Shown here: positions 54,855 through 62,932 of the stretch, in pieces | Position numbering within the stretch: the first letter of the stretch is position 1 | Layout of the letters: each line of letters starts with the position of its first letter | DNA from: Thermotoga profunda AZM34c06 | Lineage (GTDB): Bacteria > Thermotogota > Thermotogae > Thermotogales > DSM-5069 | Direction of reading: 5' to 3' | Length of the DNA: 64,000 bases | NCBI RefSeq assembly: GCF_000828675.1 | Contig: NZ_AP014510.1 | Span: forward strand, 1,879,413-1,943,412 | Translations under genes and position numbers: made by a program | Notes under the pieces: model-generated | What the model was told of the DNA's origin: nothing | The model's input: only the letters and a program-made list of their open reading frames with translations | The model's database searches: none

Positions 54855-56354
54855 TCAAACACCTATGAAGAGTCTCATTAAATCTTCTTCTTTCAAATTC
54901 TTATTTTCCAAAATATGAGTTAGTCTTCCATTTCTCATGACGCCAATGCGATCACTCATAGACAAAAGTTCAGGCATATCTGAAGAAACCATTATTATAC
55001 TCTTACCATTTTCTGCGAGTTCCAACATGATTTGATATATCTGTTCCCTCGCACCTATATCAACACCTTTTGTGGGTTCATCAAAAATATAAAGTGTTGC
55101 GTTAGAATTCAACAACCATCTACCAATAATAACTTTTTGCTGGTTACCTCCAGATAGTTCCTCAATCAATTGGTCTCTGTCTGAAACCACAATTGAAAGT
55201 CTTTTGACAGTCTGGGTGGAAAGTCTCAGTTCTTCATTCAAATTGAGTAAAAATCTGCGTGATAACTTATTTTTGACGCTTACCAAATTTTCTACCACAT
55301 TTCTTCCCAAAAACATTCCATACCTCTTTCGATCCTCCGAAACAAAGCAGATGCCTTTTTTCATAGCGTCTGTCGGTGATTTCAATACGACTTTCTCCCC
55401 ATCTATGAAGATTTCACCTTTATCAGGTCTTTCAGCACCATATATCAAACTCACCAATTCTGTCCTTCCAGACCCAACCAAACCCCCTATACCAAAAATT
55501 TCACCTGCTCTCACATCAAAATTGATATCTTCTACGACACCTTCTTTACTAAGATCGCGTACTCGAAGGCGAACGTCACCAATTGGAACTCGTCTGCGCT
55601 GGAAAAATAATGCGGTATCTCTTCCAACCATTTTCTTGACAACTGTGTTCAAATCGATTTGTTCTAAAGGATATGTGCCCATCTTTTCTCCATCTTTCAA
55701 GATGGTCACCCTGTCTGCTATCTCAAACACTTCGTTCAAATAGTGAGAGATATATATAATACCCAATCCTTCTGATTTGAGGCTTTTCAGCAGAGAAAGC
55801 AGTGCTTTTGTTTCTTCGAGACCTAATGAACTGGTTGGTTCATCCATTATTATTACTCCGGCTTTTCTATGTAGTGCCTTTGCTATCTGAACCATTTGTT
55901 TTTCTGCTGTAGATAAATTTCCTGCGATCTCATTGGCATCCAGGTTGATTCCAAGTTTCTCAAGTATTTTTTGAGTCTCCTGAACTTGTTTCTGCCTGTC
56001 TATCTTGAAAGGTACTTTTGAATTCAATTCATTACCCAAAAATATGTTCTCGGCGATGGTTAGCGAGTCAACTATTTCAGCATCTTGATAAACTGTCGTA
56101 ATACCAAGTTCAATAGCCAATCTGGGAGTCAAGGTTTTTACTTTTTTACCGAGAATGAATATCTCCCCTGATTCTGGTGAAACTGCACCCGATAAGATTT
56201 TTATCAAAGTCGACTTACCGGCACCATTTTCACCAACAAGACAGTGTATCTCTCCTGCTCTTAAATCAAAATCAACGTTCTTCAAAACGGTGTGTTCGCC
56301 GTATATCTTTACTATGTTCTTGAGCTCGACAAGAAGATCTTTCTCAATCATCAA
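54855..56354 (-). CDS. Sugar ABC transporter ATPase (RbsA type), system 2
   Basis: 499 residues with two ABC domains: Walker A G-E-N-G-A-G-K-S-T with V-I-I-M-D-E-P-T-S in the first half, then the variant G-L-V-G-S-G-R-T-E and L-S-G-G-N-Q-Q-K in the second. ATP hydrolysis drives sugar import. It is second in the operon after the binding-protein gene, with a GC-rich hairpin between them that may lower its expression relative to the binding protein. Confidence 0.94.
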   Translation of the reverse strand: MMIEKDLLVELKNIVKIYGEHTVLKNVDFDLRAGEIHCLVGENGAGKSTLIKILSGAVSPESGEIFILGKKVKTLTPRLAIELGITTVYQDAEIVDSLTIAENIFLGNELNSKVPFKIDRQKQVQETQKILEKLGINLDANEIAGNLSTAEKQMVQIAKALHRKAGVIIMDEPTSSLGLEETKALLSLLKSLKSEGLGIIYISHYLNEVFEIADRVTILKDGEKMGTYPLEQIDLNTVVKKMVGRDTALFFQRRRVPIGDVRLRVRDLSKEGVVEDINFDVRAGEIFGIGGLVGSGRTELVSLIYGAERPDKGEIFIDGEKVVLKSPTDAMKKGICFVSEDRKRYGMFLGRNVVENLVSVKNKLSRRFLLNLNEELRLSTQTVKRLSIVVSDRDQLIEELSGGNQQKVIIGRWLLNSNATLYIFDEPTKGVDIGAREQIYQIMLELAENGKSIIMVSSDMPELLSMSDRIGVMRNGRLTHILENKNLKEEDLMRLFIGV

Positions 56355-56375
56355 TGATCAGCTCCTACAAATTAA

Positions 56376-56398
56376 GGGGATGGGAATGACCCATCCCC
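56376..56398 (-). other. Intercistronic hairpin after the system 2 binding-protein gene
   Basis: GGGGATGGG (56376-56384) and CCCATCCCC (56390-56398) form a perfect 9-bp stem with a 5-base loop, 10 bases past the binding-protein stop. The following minus-strand bases (TTAATTTG) are only weakly T-rich, so it is more likely an mRNA-stabilising or attenuating element than a full terminator. Confidence 0.65.
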
Positions 56399-56407
56399 AC
56401 TATTTTT

Positions 56408-57424
56408 TCAGTTCAAAACATCCAATAGACCTTTATATTCTGGGAAATATTCCTTTGTGAGCTGAATCCACACTGGATCTATATCCCAAGGTACAACCTT
56501 GGTCTTGTCGTCTATAGTTTCAGGAGTGATAGGTGTTATGGGTAGGAAAATCCATTGTCTTAATGCTTTGATCTTACCTGTGACATAAGAATGCAGAGCC
56601 AAGAATGAAACAAAACCTTCCCATCCAGGTGAACTTGAGATTGAATACTTGATTCCACCTTCTTTGATCAATTCGATTCCATATGGAGCGCCATTAGTCG
56701 TAATAACCTTTATCGGGTTGTTCAATAAACCTCTTGACTTAAGCATACGAACAACAGCGGCACCCATTTCTTCATTGAAGACAAACAAAACTGAAAATTT
56801 ATAACCAGATTCAATCAAATCCTGTGCTTGTTTCACGGCTTCATCTGGTATATACTGTCCATCTCTGATGGCAACTATTTTGTTTTTACCCAGCTCTTTT
56901 ACGGCAGGTTCAAAAGATTTCAAAAACATCTGTACTGGTACATGCTCTAATCTTCCCATAATGACTGCGATATTCTCTCCTGGATAATTAGTTGCAACAT
57001 ACTGTGCGATATCCTTTCCCATGGCATCCCAGTTGAAGTCAATACAAGCAACAACGGGATCTTTTGATTTTAAGACTTCACCAACATTGTCTGTTACAAC
57101 GAGTGGTATACCTGCTTTTGCACATTCTCTTGCCGCAATGAAAGCACCATTTGGATTGAAGGAGAATATACACATTCCGTCCACTTTCATGTTCACCAAT
57201 GTCTGGATGTTTGAGATTTCTTTTTCCACATCATAATCTGAATTCAGGACTACAACTTCAACTCCAGCAAGGTTTGCTGCATAGACAAATCCTTCTACAT
57301 CCTTCCTGTACCATGTGTCTGGTCCAGGAGTAACATAACCATAAACCAGTTTCTTTGCCATACCAAGAGATGCAAAGACAGTGATCAGAAATACTGCTAA
57401 AACTAATACCTTAAAGCCCTTCAT
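56408..57424 (-). CDS. Sugar ABC transporter binding protein (ribose type), system 2
   Basis: 338 residues. A signal peptide (about 1-22, ending S-L-G-M-A) precedes a Peripla_BP_4 fold: G-Y-V-T-P-G-P-D-T-W-Y, V-D-G-M-C-I-F-S-F-N-P-N-G, and V-V-T-D-N-V-G. It is the first gene of the 12-gene cluster. I prefer the ATG at 57424, six bases after GGAGGT; the GTG at 57430 overlaps the spacer. The ligand is unknown. Its leader carries a hairpin. Confidence 0.92.
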   Translation of the reverse strand: MKGFKVLVLAVFLITVFASLGMAKKLVYGYVTPGPDTWYRKDVEGFVYAANLAGVEVVVLNSDYDVEKEISNIQTLVNMKVDGMCIFSFNPNGAFIAARECAKAGIPLVVTDNVGEVLKSKDPVVACIDFNWDAMGKDIAQYVATNYPGENIAVIMGRLEHVPVQMFLKSFEPAVKELGKNKIVAIRDGQYIPDEAVKQAQDLIESGYKFSVLFVFNEEMGAAVVRMLKSRGLLNNPIKVITTNGAPYGIELIKEGGIKYSISSSPGWEGFVSFLALHSYVTGKIKALRQWIFLPITPITPETIDDKTKVVPWDIDPVWIQLTKEYFPEYKGLLDVLN

Positions 57425-57445
57425 ATGCACACCTCCTCTATGTGG

Positions 57446-57464
57446 GGTTCGCTTGATGCGAACC
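57446..57464 (-). promoter_or_regulatory. Leader hairpin upstream of the system 2 binding-protein gene
   Basis: GGTTCGC (57446-57452) and GCGAACC (57458-57464) pair perfectly with a 5-base loop, ending just upstream of the ribosome site. It could stabilise the transcript or control initiation. The wider gap (57425-57841, about 420 bases) also holds a promoter-like pair for this gene and otherwise nothing recognised. Confidence 0.5.
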
Positions 57465-57560
57465 GAAAAGAAAGTTTCTCAACCATGCCTCCCAAGAAAC
57501 CAAGCAAAAATCTTTAGGGAAAGTCAATTTATTTTCTTTAATGACCCGTTACGATTAGAG

Positions 57561-57597
57561 TGTTTATTAAGTATTTGCGTGAAGTCAATCGTTTGAC
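57561..57597 (-). promoter_or_regulatory. Candidate promoter and operator of the sugar cluster
   Basis: On the minus strand TTGACT (57588-57583) and TAAACA (57566-57561) are 16 bases apart; the -10 is weak. The -35 overlaps an inverted repeat GTCAA-N4-TTGAC (57584-57597), which could bind the LacI-family regulator encoded in the cluster. Support is positional only. Confidence 0.35.
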
Positions 57598-57841
57598 CAA
57601 CAATTTCATCTTAAAAATACCAAAAATCAACCAATGAGTCAAATATGTTCTTTCTCTATATTTGCAAAAATACAATCAATATTCTCGACTACACAGCTTT
57701 GGGGATCAGATTCGCCCTTGAGCTAACTTTTTCTTGTTTTTTCTTTTAAAATCACTTTGAGTTCAAACAAAACGTCAATTGGCTGAAAAAAATCGATGTT
57801 ATTCTTCTGATGAATTTGAATAAATTCAAGTGGGTGAGATG

Positions 57842-59158
57842 ATGTTTCATCGTTGGAATTGGTTATATTCAGCTTTTCAAAGTGTATCAATTGGTTTTAT
57901 GGCTGGTATCCTCGTAGCTTCGTACAGATTCTGCATCGCCAAGGTAGATACCTTAAGAGGATACGTGGTAACAAACTGGGGTGGTTTTTCATGGATCATA
58001 CTCACGATATTAGTTGTATTTATTTTGGAATCAATTGTGCGAAGATTACCATCGATCAGTGGAAGTGGCATACCTCAGGTTAAAGCCCTTGTCTCAGGGA
58101 AAATCGACTATGAACCACTGAAGGTCTTAATTTGTAAATTCATAGGTGGAGTTCTGGCGATATTCAATGGTTTGTCACTTGGAAGAGAAGGTCCCTCTAT
58201 ACAGATAGGATCTACCGTAGGATATCTGTTTTACAAAAACTCTAAAAGTGTACTGGAGAGAAAAAGATTCATAATAATAAGTGCAAGCGCAGGTTTAGCC
58301 GCGGCTTTTAATGCCCCGTTGGCAGCAATAACTTTCTCGATCGAAGAGCTACAGATGGATTTTTCAGTATTCTCCGTTGTTGATTGCGCAATTGCTGCCA
58401 TCAGCGCTGATTTTGTCTCCAGATCATTCTTTGGTATGACTCCTGCTCTTCACATTCAACTTGAAAAGGTTTTGCCTTTGAAACACTATTTGCTGGTGAT
58501 CATCCTCGGGGTAGTTCTTGGAATAGTAGGCTCGTTCTTTGAAAGATTGCTTCTATACTTTGTAGATATCTTCGGGAGATTTAAAAAATTCCGTATCCTG
58601 ATCCCGACGGCTCTCGCATGGATCTTAATGTATAACCTACCGCAAATACTTGGTGGTGGTCATGAACTAATAACACACAGTTCGTTGGGGTTATTTTCTC
58701 TGAAAACTATTTTAATTTTATTGGTTACAAAACTCTTATTCACAATGATAAGTTATAGCTCAAAGGCACCAGGCGGTTTGTTTCTGCCAATGGTTGCAAT
58801 CGGTGCGATGATAGGTGCATCGTACTCAAAGACAGTTGCACTCATGAATGGTATTGATAGCTTCTATCTACCAAACTTCGTGATTCTTGGTATATCAGGT
58901 TTTCTCACAGCAGTTGTAAAGGCTCCATTGACCAGTATTATTTTAACAACAGAGTTGGTTGGTTCACTCAATCATTTCATGTCTTTAATGCTTGTATCGA
59001 TCGTAGCTTATGTAGTATCCAGATTCTTCAACACAAATCCCATATACGATGATCTTTTGAACAAAATTTTGCAAGGCACTTGTGATAAATCATGTGATTT
59101 ACCTCAAAAAGAAATGATCGCAGATATCAAAAAGGCGAGCGAAGACAATCTCGCCTAA
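57842..59158 (+). CDS. ClC-family chloride channel or H+/Cl- antiporter
   Basis: 438 residues with many membrane helices. The ClC filter motifs are present: G-S-G-I-P (about 70-75), G-R-E-G-P with the gating Glu, and G-G-L-F-L-P. The family includes chloride channels and H+/anion exchangers; the gating Glu is compatible with exchange, but the internal proton Glu could not be placed by eye. The ATG at 57842 is four bases after GGTGA; 57839 and a GTG at 57830 are alternatives. No CBS domains follow. Its stop overlaps convergent fabD. Confidence 0.9.
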   Translation: MFHRWNWLYSAFQSVSIGFMAGILVASYRFCIAKVDTLRGYVVTNWGGFSWIILTILVVFILESIVRRLPSISGSGIPQVKALVSGKIDYEPLKVLICKFIGGVLAIFNGLSLGREGPSIQIGSTVGYLFYKNSKSVLERKRFIIISASAGLAAAFNAPLAAITFSIEELQMDFSVFSVVDCAIAAISADFVSRSFFGMTPALHIQLEKVLPLKHYLLVIILGVVLGIVGSFFERLLLYFVDIFGRFKKFRILIPTALAWILMYNLPQILGGGHELITHSSLGLFSLKTILILLVTKLLFTMISYSSKAPGGLFLPMVAIGAMIGASYSKTVALMNGIDSFYLPNFVILGISGFLTAVVKAPLTSIILTTELVGSLNHFMSLMLVSIVAYVVSRFFNTNPIYDDLLNKILQGTCDKSCDLPQKEMIADIKKASEDNLA

Positions 59159-60066
59159 ACTTGTACAACTTCAAGTTTGCTCTCTTGTATTACAAGCTCT
59201 GTGAAATGATGACAGGACAAAGGTGTAGATCTTTTCAAGAGATTTGATAAGACTTTATTAGGTCCTACTTCGACAAAGTCTGAAACATTTGTTTTTCTCA
59301 TGATGTTGCAAATTGAATCGTACCAGAGTACTGGTGAAGTTATTTGCTCTAATACATATTTTTTTATCTCCTCTGGATCTGTCGTTTCTTGACCAGTGCA
59401 ATTCATTACGATTGGCCAGCGTGGTTTTCTGAATTTGACATCTCTGAGTTCTCGTGCCATTTTTTCTTTTGCACTTTCGAGTAAAGGTGTGTGGAATGGT
59501 CCACTAACTTTGAGTTCAACAACTCTTTTTGCCTTCGTTTTCAACAACTCCATAGCTGTTTTAACACTGCTCTTGAGACCACTTATCACAACTTGATCTT
59601 CGGCGTTGTGGTTCGCAATCCATACTCCTTCCAAGGTGGATATCTTTTCTTCAACTTCCTTGAATTTGAGACCTATGATTGCTGCCATAGTACCTTCCCC
59701 TGGAAGGACTGCCTGTGAGATATATTCACCCCTTTTTCTGACCAAATAGATCCCAAGTTCGAAGTCATAAACATCAGCAGCTGCAAGAGCAGTATACTCA
59801 CCCAAACTATGACCAGCCAGTATTGAAGGGACATGACCATTTCGCATTAATTCATCAAAAGCTATATAGCTTGCAAGATAAATCGCTGGTTGTGCATTCT
59901 CTGTTAATTTGAGAACCTCTTCATCCTCGTTCATCAACCGGTACATATCAATTCCAAGTACATCCTTCGCTCTTTCAAAGAAAAAATACGCCCTTGGATA
60001 AATTGAGAAGTCTTTTCCCATCCCAGAATATTGAGAACCTTGACCTGGAAAGAGGAACGCTTTCAT
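59155..60066 (-). CDS. fabD: Malonyl-CoA:ACP transacylase
   Basis: 303 residues. The N-terminal F-P-G-Q-G-S-Q and active-site G-H-S-L-G-E-Y (Ser 87) with the later G-P-F-H-T-P His identify FabD. It loads malonate onto acyl carrier protein for fatty acid synthesis. It is last in the fab cluster, overlapping fabK by 4 bases. fabH, fabG and acpP are not in this window. Confidence 0.95.
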   Translation of the reverse strand: MKAFLFPGQGSQYSGMGKDFSIYPRAYFFFERAKDVLGIDMYRLMNEDEEVLKLTENAQPAIYLASYIAFDELMRNGHVPSILAGHSLGEYTALAAADVYDFELGIYLVRKRGEYISQAVLPGEGTMAAIIGLKFKEVEEKISTLEGVWIANHNAEDQVVISGLKSSVKTAMELLKTKAKRVVELKVSGPFHTPLLESAKEKMARELRDVKFRKPRWPIVMNCTGQETTDPEEIKKYVLEQITSPVLWYDSICNIMRKTNVSDFVEVGPNKVLSNLLKRSTPLSCHHFTELVIQESKLEVVQV

Positions 60067-61001
60067 GGCAACACCTCCTCATAAAGCCTTTTAATTGTCT
60101 GTTTAAACTCCTGAAAAATCCTACAAATGATTTCGTTGACAGGTAATATTTCATCTATCAATCCCGTCACCTGCCCTGCCATAAAGGAACCAGAATCGAT
60201 GTCTCCCTCCAGAACTGCTCTTCTTAAGCTGCCAACCAAGACTTGTTCTGCCTCAAGAGGGCTTTGTGCTTCAAGTTCACAAATTTGTTTTGCAAATGGT
60301 GTCTTCAAGACCCTTGCCGGATGACCAAGTTTCATACCAGTCACAACGGTATCTCTTATTGAAGCACTCAGAATCTTCTTTTTATAATTTTCATGAATTT
60401 CCGCTTCGAACGATGCTAAAAATCTTGTACCAATTTGAACACCCTCTGCGCCTAAAGCGAAAGCCGCAGCCATCGCTCTACCATCGGCAATACCGCCCGC
60501 CGCAATGACTGGTACCTTCACGGATCTTGCCACCTTGTTCACCAACACAATTGTTGTTACCTCTCCGATGTGACCACCAGATTCCATACCTTCCGCAACC
60601 ACAGCATCTACTCCTGATCTTTCAAGCAATTTTGCCAGTGAATCAGAGGCAACCACTGGAATTACCGTTATACCATGTTGCTTTAATGTTGACACATACT
60701 TTGCAGGATTTCCCGCACCAAAGGTTACAACTGGTACACACTCTTTCAAAACGATTTTGACAAGTTCATCTGCATATGGCGAAGCAAGCATGATATTCAC
60801 ACCAAAAGGCTTATCTGTCAGATGTCTCGTGGAATGAATTGCGTTTGTTAGCTGTTCTGGATTCATGGCACCTGAACCTATTACTCCCAAACCCCCGGCA
60901 TTTGAAACAGCAGCTACGAGTTTTGGAGTGCCGGCCCAAGCCATGCCACCCATGAGAATTGGATATTCTATTTTCAGCAACTCGGTCAGTCTATTTTTCA
61001 T
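60063..61001 (-). CDS. fabK: Enoyl-ACP reductase II (FMN-dependent FabK)
   Basis: 312 residues of the 2-nitropropane dioxygenase/FabK flavoprotein fold: P-I-L-M-G-G-M-A-W at the N-terminus, G-M-E-S-G-G-H (FMN phosphate and active-site His), A-A-G-G-I-A-D-G, and G-T-R-F-L-A-S. Found in a fab cluster, it is FabK, the flavin enoyl-ACP reductase used instead of FabI and naturally insensitive to triclosan. It overlaps fabZ by 11 and fabD by 4 bases. Confidence 0.92.
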   Translation of the reverse strand: MKNRLTELLKIEYPILMGGMAWAGTPKLVAAVSNAGGLGVIGSGAMNPEQLTNAIHSTRHLTDKPFGVNIMLASPYADELVKIVLKECVPVVTFGAGNPAKYVSTLKQHGITVIPVVASDSLAKLLERSGVDAVVAEGMESGGHIGEVTTIVLVNKVARSVKVPVIAAGGIADGRAMAAAFALGAEGVQIGTRFLASFEAEIHENYKKKILSASIRDTVVTGMKLGHPARVLKTPFAKQICELEAQSPLEAEQVLVGSLRRAVLEGDIDSGSFMAGQVTGLIDEILPVNEIICRIFQEFKQTIKRLYEEVLP

Positions 61002-61413
61002 TCTTTTTCACTCCCACTAAAAGTGTTGCTGTCGCTACTACTTTCCCTTGAACTTTGGCGATGCCATTGACTTTGAAAACTCCCAATTTTGATTCTTTCA
61101 AACTGACTTCGTAGGTAAGAGTGTCACCGGGTCTTACCTCTGACTTGAACCTCGCTTCATCAATTCCAAGAAATAGTGGTATTACATTTTGATCGGGTTC
61201 GAGCAACATAATCCCCGCCGCCTGAGCAAGGCCTTCAATTATCAACACACCAGGGTAAATAGGATAATCTGGAAAATGACCCATGAAGAATATCTCACCA
61301 GCAGTTACGTTCTTTGCTGCAATCACATGATCTTTACTTTTTTCAATAACTCTGTCGACCAGAAGCATTGGAAAACGATGAGGTAATATTTTCATTATTT
61401 GATCAATATTCAA
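60991..61413 (-). CDS. fabZ: 3-hydroxyacyl-ACP dehydratase
   Basis: 140 residues, a hotdog-fold enzyme that dehydrates beta-hydroxyacyl-ACP. The active-site G-H-F-P-D-Y-P-I-Y-P-G-V and the Glu-containing helix (L-I-I-E-G-L-A-Q-A-A-G) match FabZ. It starts with TTG seven bases after a GGAGGT lying inside the fabF end, and overlaps the fabF stop by 4 bases. Confidence 0.95.
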   Translation of the reverse strand: MNIDQIMKILPHRFPMLLVDRVIEKSKDHVIAAKNVTAGEIFFMGHFPDYPIYPGVLIIEGLAQAAGIMLLEPDQNVIPLFLGIDEARFKSEVRPGDTLTYEVSLKESKLGVFKVNGIAKVQGKVVATATLLVGVKKNEK

Positions 61414-62636
61414 CCTTGATACCTCCCAACCACGAGCGAAACATTGTGTCCGCCAAATCCAAAGGAATTTTTCATGAAATTCCTTATCTCAGTTTCAATA
61501 GTCTTTTTACCAACAACATTGATGCCAATCTGTGGATCCAGATTATCGAGATTTGGCATTGCATGTAAAAAGTTACTGTGCATTTGAAGGATTGCTATGA
61601 CGAGCTCTGCCGCAGCCGCAGCTCCGAGCAAGTGTCCCATGAGAGCTTTTGAGCTATTGACAAAAACATGTTTTCCAAAAATTCTTTCTATAGCTTTTGC
61701 CTCTGCTACATCTCCTGCAGGTGTACTGGTAGCATGGCAGCTGACATATTGAATATCATCTGGGTTGATCTTCGCATCTTCCAGTGCCATTCTCATTGCC
61801 TTTTCTGCACCTGACCCTTCTGGATCTGGTGCACTCATGTGGTATGCATCGTCATTCATGCCAAAGCCCTTTATTTCGGCAAGAATTTGAGCATTTCTTT
61901 TTTTTGCAATTTCCTCAGCTTCGATAATCAACACTGCTCCACCTTCACCCATGACAAAGCCATCTCTATCAACATCAAAGGGTCTCGATGCTTTTTTCGG
62001 CTCATCATTCCTGGTTGATAGAGCTTTCATGTTTGCAAATCCAGCTATTGGTAGTGGAGCAATTGTGGCTTCTGCTCCACCAACGATTGCAACATCTGCA
62101 TATCCATGTCTTATGAGCATACTACCCATTGCCACGGCATGACCTGATGCTGCACAAGCACTTACTGGGGCGAAATTGATCCCTTTCAATCCATGCTCTA
62201 TCGCTACAATTCCTGAAGCCATATTTATTAAGAGCATTGGTATTAGAAATGGACTGACCTTTGAAGCTCCAGCCGATAAGAATTTATTGTTCTCTGTATC
62301 CAGAGTTATAAAACCACCCATACCCGAAGCTATGAGAACTGCAGTTCTCTCTGAGAAATCTGGTAAATTAATCTTTGCCTGATCCAACGCCTCTTTGACT
62401 GCAACGAGTGCAAAGTGAACAAACCTGTCTGTTCTACGTGCAAGTTTTTTGTCGATGAATTTTTCAGGATCGAAATCTTTTATCTCTGCTGCTATTTTCA
62501 CTGGTAAATTACTTGCATCAAAACTCGTGATTGTATCAGCTGCTATTTTTGAATCTTTCAAGGATTGAAGTACTTCTTCTTTTCCTATACCAATTGGTGA
62601 AATTATTCCCATTCCAGTGACAACAACTCGGCGCAC
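61410..62636 (-). CDS. fabF: Beta-ketoacyl-ACP synthase II
   Basis: 408 residues. Thiolase-fold condensing enzyme with the Cys-His-His triad: S-A-C-A-A-S-G, C-H-A-T-S-T-P-A-G-D and M-G-H-L-L-G-A. It elongates acyl-ACP chains. It is the first gene of the fab cluster, with a GTG start behind GGAGGT and its own promoter. I see no FapR/FabT-like operator. Confidence 0.96.
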   Translation of the reverse strand: MRRVVVTGMGIISPIGIGKEEVLQSLKDSKIAADTITSFDASNLPVKIAAEIKDFDPEKFIDKKLARRTDRFVHFALVAVKEALDQAKINLPDFSERTAVLIASGMGGFITLDTENNKFLSAGASKVSPFLIPMLLINMASGIVAIEHGLKGINFAPVSACAASGHAVAMGSMLIRHGYADVAIVGGAEATIAPLPIAGFANMKALSTRNDEPKKASRPFDVDRDGFVMGEGGAVLIIEAEEIAKKRNAQILAEIKGFGMNDDAYHMSAPDPEGSGAEKAMRMALEDAKINPDDIQYVSCHATSTPAGDVAEAKAIERIFGKHVFVNSSKALMGHLLGAAAAAELVIAILQMHSNFLHAMPNLDNLDPQIGINVVGKKTIETEIRNFMKNSFGFGGHNVSLVVGRYQG

Positions 62637-62658
62637 TCAATCTACCTCCTTTGCGTTC

Positions 62659-62688
62659 ATTATACCCATCAAAGAAAAAGGCGGTCAA
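62659..62688 (-). promoter_or_regulatory. Promoter of the fab operon
   Basis: On the minus strand TTGACC (62688-62683) and TATAAT (62664-62659) with an 18-base spacer, ending about 22 bases before the fabF start. The -35 box lies in the loop and arm of the terminator hairpin of the upstream gene. Confidence 0.7.
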
Positions 62689-62694
62689 ACCGCC
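62671..62694 (-). terminator. Terminator upstream of fabF (end of the GGDEF transcript)
   Basis: GGCGGT (62680-62685) and ACCGCC (62689-62694) pair across a CAA loop. On the minus strand this is followed by TTTTT (plus-strand A-rich 62671-62679). It separates the GGDEF gene from the fab operon; the 238 bases between it and the GGDEF stop contain nothing I recognise. Confidence 0.75.
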
Positions 62695-62932
62695 AGTTTA
62701 CTCAGTGAAAAATGTGGTTTTATTTTTTTAACATTGAAAATCCCCTTAACAGAAATATCTGTCTTTATGAGTGATAAAGAATTATTAGTAAAAATATTAT
62801 TTAACCGAAATCGGATGAATTAACCAGGTAAGATGATCTTCAGCTACAGATTGCATCGGTGGCAATAGTTGAATTAAAAACAATTTTGACATCTTCAAGC
62901 CGCCTTGAATTCACAAATAAGTAATATTAATG

